A stretch of 64,000 bases of DNA. It comes from Ignavibacteria bacterium. GTDB taxonomy: Bacteria; Bacteroidota; Ignavibacteria; Kapaibacteriales; UBA961. Position numbers and translations under genes: made by a program. The stretch's first letter is position 1. Every line of letters begins with the position of its first letter. A model generated the notes under the pieces. It saw only the letters and a list, made by a program, of their open reading frames with translations, was not told the DNA's origin and searched no databases. The stretch is from the NCBI GenBank assembly GCA_016720145.1, contig JADJXV010000017.1, positions 30,607 to 94,606 on the forward strand, written 5' to 3'. Shown in pieces: positions 59,939-64,000 of the stretch.

Positions 59939-61188
59939 TCAATGAGCCCCGAGAAGGAGCGAGCTGTCGCCATAACTAAGGAAACGGTAATCGTTTGCAA
60001 GAGCTGAGTCGTAGATTGCGCGTTGAAAGGCTGTGCCTACAAAAGCTGCGACGAGTAAAATCAACGTGCTGTGCGGCTGATGGAAATTGGTAATAAGAGC
60101 AGTGCAGATCCGGAATTGGTAGCCTGGAACGATGATAATTTCAGTTGTACCAACGAGTTCGGTGATGGTGTGAATGTCCATCCATTCGAGAATTGCCCGC
60201 AATGATTCTACGGCTGAGATAGTGCTTGCTGTCTCAGATAGACGGTAGGCATCCCACTGTCCGAGGGCAAAATGCGGGAGCTCTTTGGCTGAATGGTCGT
60301 TGCATATCAGCCGCACGCCGAACCAATAGAGCGACTCCATTGTGCGTATGGAGGTCGTGCCAACGCAGATGAATCGTCTGCGCGCTTCTTGCTCCAACCA
60401 TGAGATAACTGCTTGAATTTCAAAACGTTGGACGGCGATTTGTTCGCCGTGCATCCTGAAATTATCAATGCTATCGGTATCAATCGGTTTGAAGGTGCCG
60501 AGTCCGACGGTGAGATTAACCGATATTCTGCGGATGTCTTTGGCGGATAACGCGGTAAATACTTCGGGGGTAAAGTGGAGTCCGGCAGTGGGCGCCGCGA
60601 CCGAACCGCTCGACTCTGCATAGACGGTCTGATAGCGAACGGCATCGGCGGGAGTGTCATCGCGCTTGATATACGGCGGCAGGGGAATATGTCCGAAGTG
60701 GTCGAGGATTTGGGCAAATTCAGAACCATCAAACCAGGTAAATTCAACAATTGTAGTATGTTCGGAGCGTACGATAATCGTCGCCGTGAGCTGTACATTA
60801 TCATGTTCGGCCGTGAGAATCGTGCCTTCGCGGAGGTTTTTCCCGCGCAGCAGGCATTTCCACTGAACGGGCGACGTGGCAGTGAGGGCTACGGGCGGGG
60901 GAGTGGCATCTGCGGGTGAAAGTATGAAGACTTCGACTGTGCCGCCGGAGGACTTATGCATGGGGATGCGTGCTGCTATCACACGGGTAGAATTGACGAC
61001 GAGCAGGGAATTCTCCGGCAGAAATGCGGGGATATGCTCAAAGGTCGAATGGGTAATGTCACCCGTTGCCGCATCGGCGACGAGGAGTTTACTCGCCGAA
61101 CGCTCGGCGAGTGGCTCGAATGCAATTCGTTCATTCGGAAGATGATAGACAAATTCCGCGAGGTTGATGTGAGGATATGCGAGGTCAT
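59939..61188 (-). CDS. queA: S-adenosylmethionine:tRNA ribosyltransferase-isomerase, with an apparent frameshift near the start
   Basis: QueA text is complete from INLAEFVYHLPNERIAFEPL through SLLVVNSTRVIAARIPMHKS, SSGSVAAPTAGLHFTPEVFT, MHGEQIAVQRFEIQ and ALITNFHQPHSTLILLVAAF to YRFLSYGDSSLLL. The frame has no ATG, GTG or TTG start before this; the first in-frame GTG (60982) lies well inside the protein. ATG 61188, with AGTAGG just upstream and 6 nt after the previous stop, is the natural start but is in the other frame (MTSHILTS). One missing base between 61188 and about 61155 would join them (for example TCAAACCTC for TCAACCTC). QueA makes epoxyqueuosine-tRNA. It is probably translationally coupled to the TldD-like gene upstream. 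Confidence 0.87.
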
Positions 61189-61194
61189 GGCATC

Positions 61195-62970
61195 CTACTT
61201 TTTCCCAAGCGGAGACACAAGAAACGGCGGTTTCGGGAAATCGCCTTCGAGCGGACGAATCTCTACATCTTCGAATAAAATATCAGGCACGATAATCGAC
61301 GAACCGATATACTGAGCGCCACCGGTGACGAACGGCGAAGCGATAGCCGGAGCGAGATAGTTATACGCAGATTGTTTCTTGCCAACAGCGATAATATCCT
61401 TAAATGCCTGCACTGTAAAGCCGGCGCCTTCGCTGCCGCGGATGAGCTCTTCCTTGCCATTGGGATAGACTTTATAGACTTCGAGGAGCGAAAGCTTGGT
61501 ATCGCCTTGTGCAAATGGATATTCGCCTGCGGTTTGCTCATAGAGTGCAGTAAAGAGGATATTCTGATTGAGCACTTTACGAACAATAAGTCCAAATGGC
61601 AGGTCACGATCCTTGCAGATTTTCATCATTTTCTGGCGTAAGGCATTGGCGTCTAACTGTTTGTCGGCTTTTTTCTCCGGCTTGGCGCGGAGTTCAATTG
61701 TGCTGAGCATTGCTGCGCCGCCGCGCTGATGTCCGTTGGATTGTTTGAGCTTCTTGGTGGGAATTCGTGACGTGAGCAGGGTTTTGAGATATCCATTTTC
61801 GACGAGATTGACCTGTTGCGCGGGGATACCGTCGTCGTCGATGGTATAGCTACCGATGAGGGATGTGGTATTGAACATCGGCTTATCGGGCGTAGCGACG
61901 ATAGACAAAAATTCCGGCAGCACGCGTCCGCCGATTTTATTTTGAAATGCGCTGTAGCGATCTGATTCCTGCATGCCACGTTCGGTAAGCGGCGAGCGCT
62001 GAGCGACAAGATTCGGCGTAAATACCTGCGCCATAACTTCAGCAGCTGCTTGGTCTTCGAATAACACAGGACCCGAATAGCCATCGGCAAGAGTTGGGGC
62101 AAAGGTCATTCGATTAAGCGTTGCAGCTGTTGCTTGTACGGCTTTCATGAGCGAGTCTTTATTTGGGAAATTAGCAGGATTTTGGGTGTAACACGAATAC
62201 ACATTAGCAAGTGTCATTCCATCGCTTGCCTGAGTCGATGCCACGACTTCGAGTCCGGCATAATACTCGGTTTTTTGAAATTCACGGCCTTCGCTGTTGA
62301 CGTAATAGACGCGTTCCGGGGTGAATTCCACGCCGACACTTGAGGCGGCTATCGAACTATATTCCTTAAAAACCGAAGATAAATCCATGCAAAGTTGGCG
62401 AAAGTAATTGGCGTCAAATCCGGGAATTGCGCCGGTATCGGCGAGCGTTTGCTGCGGCAGGAGTTTGAAGTCCGGCGTGGTGTCGGTGCGCAGACGATTC
62501 TTGATAGATGCTTCTTTCTTGGCGTAGAGTTCGGCTGCCTGCTTATACGCTGCATCACTGGCGAGCCAGATTTCACGGCGGAGAGCTGCGTAGTCGAGTT
62601 CGAGCGGAACGCGGCGATTCTTGAAACCTTCTTCATCGTCCGAACTTCCAAAAAATCCAAGACTTACATCAAAATAATTTGTATTGTCAAATTCCTGTCT
62701 TCCGACTCTGATACCGACGGAAAGGGTAGCAGTCGGGCTATGGCGTTCGTGTACCACGCCACCGAGGGAGGCCTTCATATTCTGCGCATCCCGCATTGTG
62801 AGTGTATATTCAATATAATAAGGACGTTGGAGTGTCGGCAATGCGAGCTGCGTGAGTGAACGCTGGAGTTCGTCCCGCATAGCGCGGGTAATGTCGTCGG
62901 TTCCTGCGAAGAGAGATGTCTGCGCGCCGAGAAGCAGAGCAAAAACGAGAGATATGTGTTTGATTTTCAT
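61195..62970 (-). CDS. Secreted TldD/PmbA-family metallopeptidase-like protein
   Basis: 591 aa from the ATG at 62970, which gives a clean signal peptide (MKIKHISLVFALLLGAQTSL, then FAG); the ATG at 62997 is an alternative. TldD/PmbA fold text: SSVGVEFTPERVYYVNSEGR, FEDQAAAEVMAQVF, GRVLPEFLSIVATPDKPMF, SYTIDDDGIPAQQVNLVENG and YLKTLLTSRIPTKKLKQSNG. TldD has a HExxxH motif in one subunit; here I see no such motif (SGPVLFEDQAAAEVMAQVF stands at its place), so it may be the PmbA-like, non-catalytic type. Exported members of this family are frequent in Bacteroidota. queA follows 6 nt later. Confidence 0.82.
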   Translation of the reverse strand: MKIKHISLVFALLLGAQTSLFAGTDDITRAMRDELQRSLTQLALPTLQRPYYIEYTLTMRDAQNMKASLGGVVHERHSPTATLSVGIRVGRQEFDNTNYFDVSLGFFGSSDDEEGFKNRRVPLELDYAALRREIWLASDAAYKQAAELYAKKEASIKNRLRTDTTPDFKLLPQQTLADTGAIPGFDANYFRQLCMDLSSVFKEYSSIAASSVGVEFTPERVYYVNSEGREFQKTEYYAGLEVVASTQASDGMTLANVYSCYTQNPANFPNKDSLMKAVQATAATLNRMTFAPTLADGYSGPVLFEDQAAAEVMAQVFTPNLVAQRSPLTERGMQESDRYSAFQNKIGGRVLPEFLSIVATPDKPMFNTTSLIGSYTIDDDGIPAQQVNLVENGYLKTLLTSRIPTKKLKQSNGHQRGGAAMLSTIELRAKPEKKADKQLDANALRQKMMKICKDRDLPFGLIVRKVLNQNILFTALYEQTAGEYPFAQGDTKLSLLEVYKVYPNGKEELIRGSEGAGFTVQAFKDIIAVGKKQSAYNYLAPAIASPFVTGGAQYIGSSIIVPDILFEDVEIRPLEGDFPKPPFLVSPLGKK

Positions 62971-62999
62971 GCTGATATGGAGATTACGAGATGTCATAG

Positions 63000-63320
63000 T
63001 TACTGTAGTTGAAGAAGTACTTTTAAATTTACATTTAATTCATTCATTTCAATAAAATTAAGTTCGCCCAACTTTCCTTTGGCCAGCCCTTTATCAATAG
63101 TTGCAATTTTAGATAATCGAATAATGGATGCTTTTTTAATACCATTATGGACTGATGGTTGCAGGACTATATCTGTTGGTTCTTTCCATTGTGTTTGTGT
63201 GGTAATAAAGGTCAAGGTAACATCATTCTGTGTTTCGATTAATACTACCGCAGGTCTTAATTTACTGCCACTTAAATCAGTGAATGGGAAAGGAATAAGA
63301 AGAACATCTCCTTTATTCAT
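63000..63320 (-). CDS. PemK/MazF-type toxin
   Basis: 106 aa. Starts MNKGDVLLIPFPFTDLSGSK then LRPAVVLIETQNDVTLTFIT, the MazF/PemK core with the conserved R (LRP) and T (TT) of the RNase active site, and SIIRLSKIATIDKGLAKGKL at the C-terminus. Toxins of this fold cleave mRNA at short motifs. Its start overlaps the end of the antitoxin gene by 8 nt, a standard type II arrangement. It lies next to the window-edge T9SS cargo gene. Confidence 0.9.
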   Translation of the reverse strand: MNKGDVLLIPFPFTDLSGSKLRPAVVLIETQNDVTLTFITTQTQWKEPTDIVLQPSVHNGIKKASIIRLSKIATIDKGLAKGKLGELNFIEMNELNVNLKVLLQLQ

Positions 63321-63543
63321 GGAATTTCTCTTTCAAATCATGCAGTGAATACAAATCTTCCTCATCAGGTAAAAAATCAAAGGCGTCGCTATTTGACACA
63401 AGTTGTTGAATATTCAGGAGCAACGATTGTTCTTCATATTTCATCATGATATATTCGGCAAAGTCTGATATCTCCGTTGCCTTGTTGTCCGGAAGCCGAT
63501 TAATGACCTCTACCGTACGTTCTATAATTGCTTGTCGTGTCAT
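63313..63543 (-). CDS. Antitoxin of the PemK-type toxin (DUF2281-like)
   Basis: 76 aa, MTRQAIIERTVEVINRLPDN then KATEISDFAEYIMMKYEEQS and an acidic C-terminus (FLPDEEDLYSLHDLKEKFHE). The N-terminal half matches the LPxxKxxEIxDFxxYI pattern seen in DUF2281-type antitoxins; the C-terminal half should wrap the toxin. No DNA-binding fold is obvious, so autoregulation is uncertain. Translationally coupled to the toxin by the 8-nt overlap. Confidence 0.85.
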   Translation of the reverse strand: MTRQAIIERTVEVINRLPDNKATEISDFAEYIMMKYEEQSLLLNIQQLVSNSDAFDFLPDEEDLYSLHDLKEKFHE

Positions 63544-63571
63544 TGGAGTCTTGTGTTATTGTATGATAATA

Positions 63572-64000
63572 TTACGGAATCTGAATCCTTTTTCTCACGA
63601 AGCGTTCATCACCCAATCTCACTTCGGCTACATAATCGCCGGTGGGCATTCTGCGTCCTTTTTCATCACGCCCATTCCATGTAATTTGATATTTACCGGT
63701 GGGTTGGTGCATTTTAAGGAGTACGGCTATTACTCGTGCCTGAGGACTATAAACAACCACTTCGACATTCATTGAATATTCTACATCATAGCGAATGACT
63801 GGTGAGACATCTTCTGTGAGTCCGAAGAATGCCCAAATAGATGATAAAGGGATTTGAAGTCCGGCACCTGCAGTTTTAGGAAAGGAACCAGGTATATCTT
63901 GTGAACGGGCAATATGATAATTATAGGAAGCAATTTCCTGACTACTTGGCTTAAAATATTCGGGTGGTATTTCGAGATTTTGACGGGCGATTTCCCAGGG
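63572..64000 (-). CDS. 3' part of a secreted protein with FlgD-like / T9SS-type C-terminal domain (truncated by the window edge)
   Basis: The minus-strand frame is open from 64000 to the stop at 63572 (142 codons), so the gene begins outside the window. The text includes EIARQNLEIPPEYF, SSIWAFFGLTEDVSPVIRYD, VEYSMNVEVVVYSPQARVIA and the FlgD-Ig/T9SS sorting pattern KYQITWNGRDEKGRRMPTGD, YVAEVRLGDERFVRKRIQIP. Likely another surface-exported protein. The ATG at 63772 is internal and not a true start. Confidence 0.8.
   Translation of the reverse strand, partial: PWEIARQNLEIPPEYFKPSSQEIASYNYHIARSQDIPGSFPKTAGAGLQIPLSSIWAFFGLTEDVSPVIRYDVEYSMNVEVVVYSPQARVIAVLLKMHQPTGKYQITWNGRDEKGRRMPTGDYVAEVRLGDERFVRKRIQIP

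Overview
The window looks like a chromosomal contig from the Bacteroidota/Chlorobiota (FCB) group, possibly a Kapabacteria- or Ignavibacteria-like lineage. That placement is inferred from gene content, not from a phylogeny. Support comes from at least seven large secreted proteins with type IX secretion (T9SS) C-terminal sorting domains, a PorV/PorQ-like outer-membrane protein, two OmpA-family proteins (one PorE-like), a C25 gingipain/PorU-type peptidase, and at least two promoters of the Bacteroidota form (TTTG, about 20 nt, TAnnTTTG). Many genes lack a clear Shine-Dalgarno sequence. No rRNA, prophage, IS element or CRISPR array is visible.

Layout. 1-14 kb: the 3' part of a C25 peptidase, a DnaQ/GIY-YIG nuclease fusion, a giant Asp-box/choice-of-anchor secreted protein, a broken 'asparagine synthetase B'-like gene (minus strand), a PorE-like PD40-OmpA protein and a receiver-kinase hybrid. 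15-18 kb: the conserved rpmH-rnpA-yidD-yidC cluster. 18-27 kb: a frameshifted IgGFc-binding-domain giant, a DegP/HtrA protease, lepA and lepB. 27-28 kb: tRNA-Pro(UGG) with its own terminator and a candidate structured RNA behind a Bacteroidota-type promoter. 28-43 kb: a degenerate amidohydrolase, a YbgF-like lipoprotein, a second IgGFc-domain protein, a PhoD-like phosphatase with an internal stop, an OmpA/regulatory-domain protein, an unknown duplicated protein, a PhnD-like binding protein, sucC, a T9SS cargo beta-propeller protein and an atypical globin. 43-54 kb: acpS, DUF2461, a TIGR01777 epimerase, a 4-TM protein, a quinone-reductase-like enzyme, gamma carbonic anhydrase, M16 peptidase, pirin, gpsA, plsY and PorV/PorQ. 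54-64 kb: an arginase-family enzyme, an AddA-like helicase-nuclease, a LON-domain protein, queA, a secreted TldD/PmbA-like protein, a PemK-type toxin-antitoxin pair and the 3' end of another T9SS cargo gene.

Themes. Envelope biogenesis and protein export dominate: YidC and LepB act at the inner membrane, DegP in the periplasm, PorV/PorE-like proteins and C25 peptidases in T9SS, and the many CTD proteins are the cargo. Housekeeping genes (lepA, sucC, gpsA, plsY, acpS, queA) are interleaved without large operons.

Two window-wide features stand out. First, seven disruptions break six otherwise normal genes: six single-base indels, mostly at homopolymers, and one in-frame stop. Two of the genes, plsY and queA, are normally needed, so consensus errors are the likely cause. 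Second, the intergenic gaps are full of interspersed palindromic and non-palindromic repeats, including a roughly 50-60 nt element present four times in both orientations whose role I cannot name.
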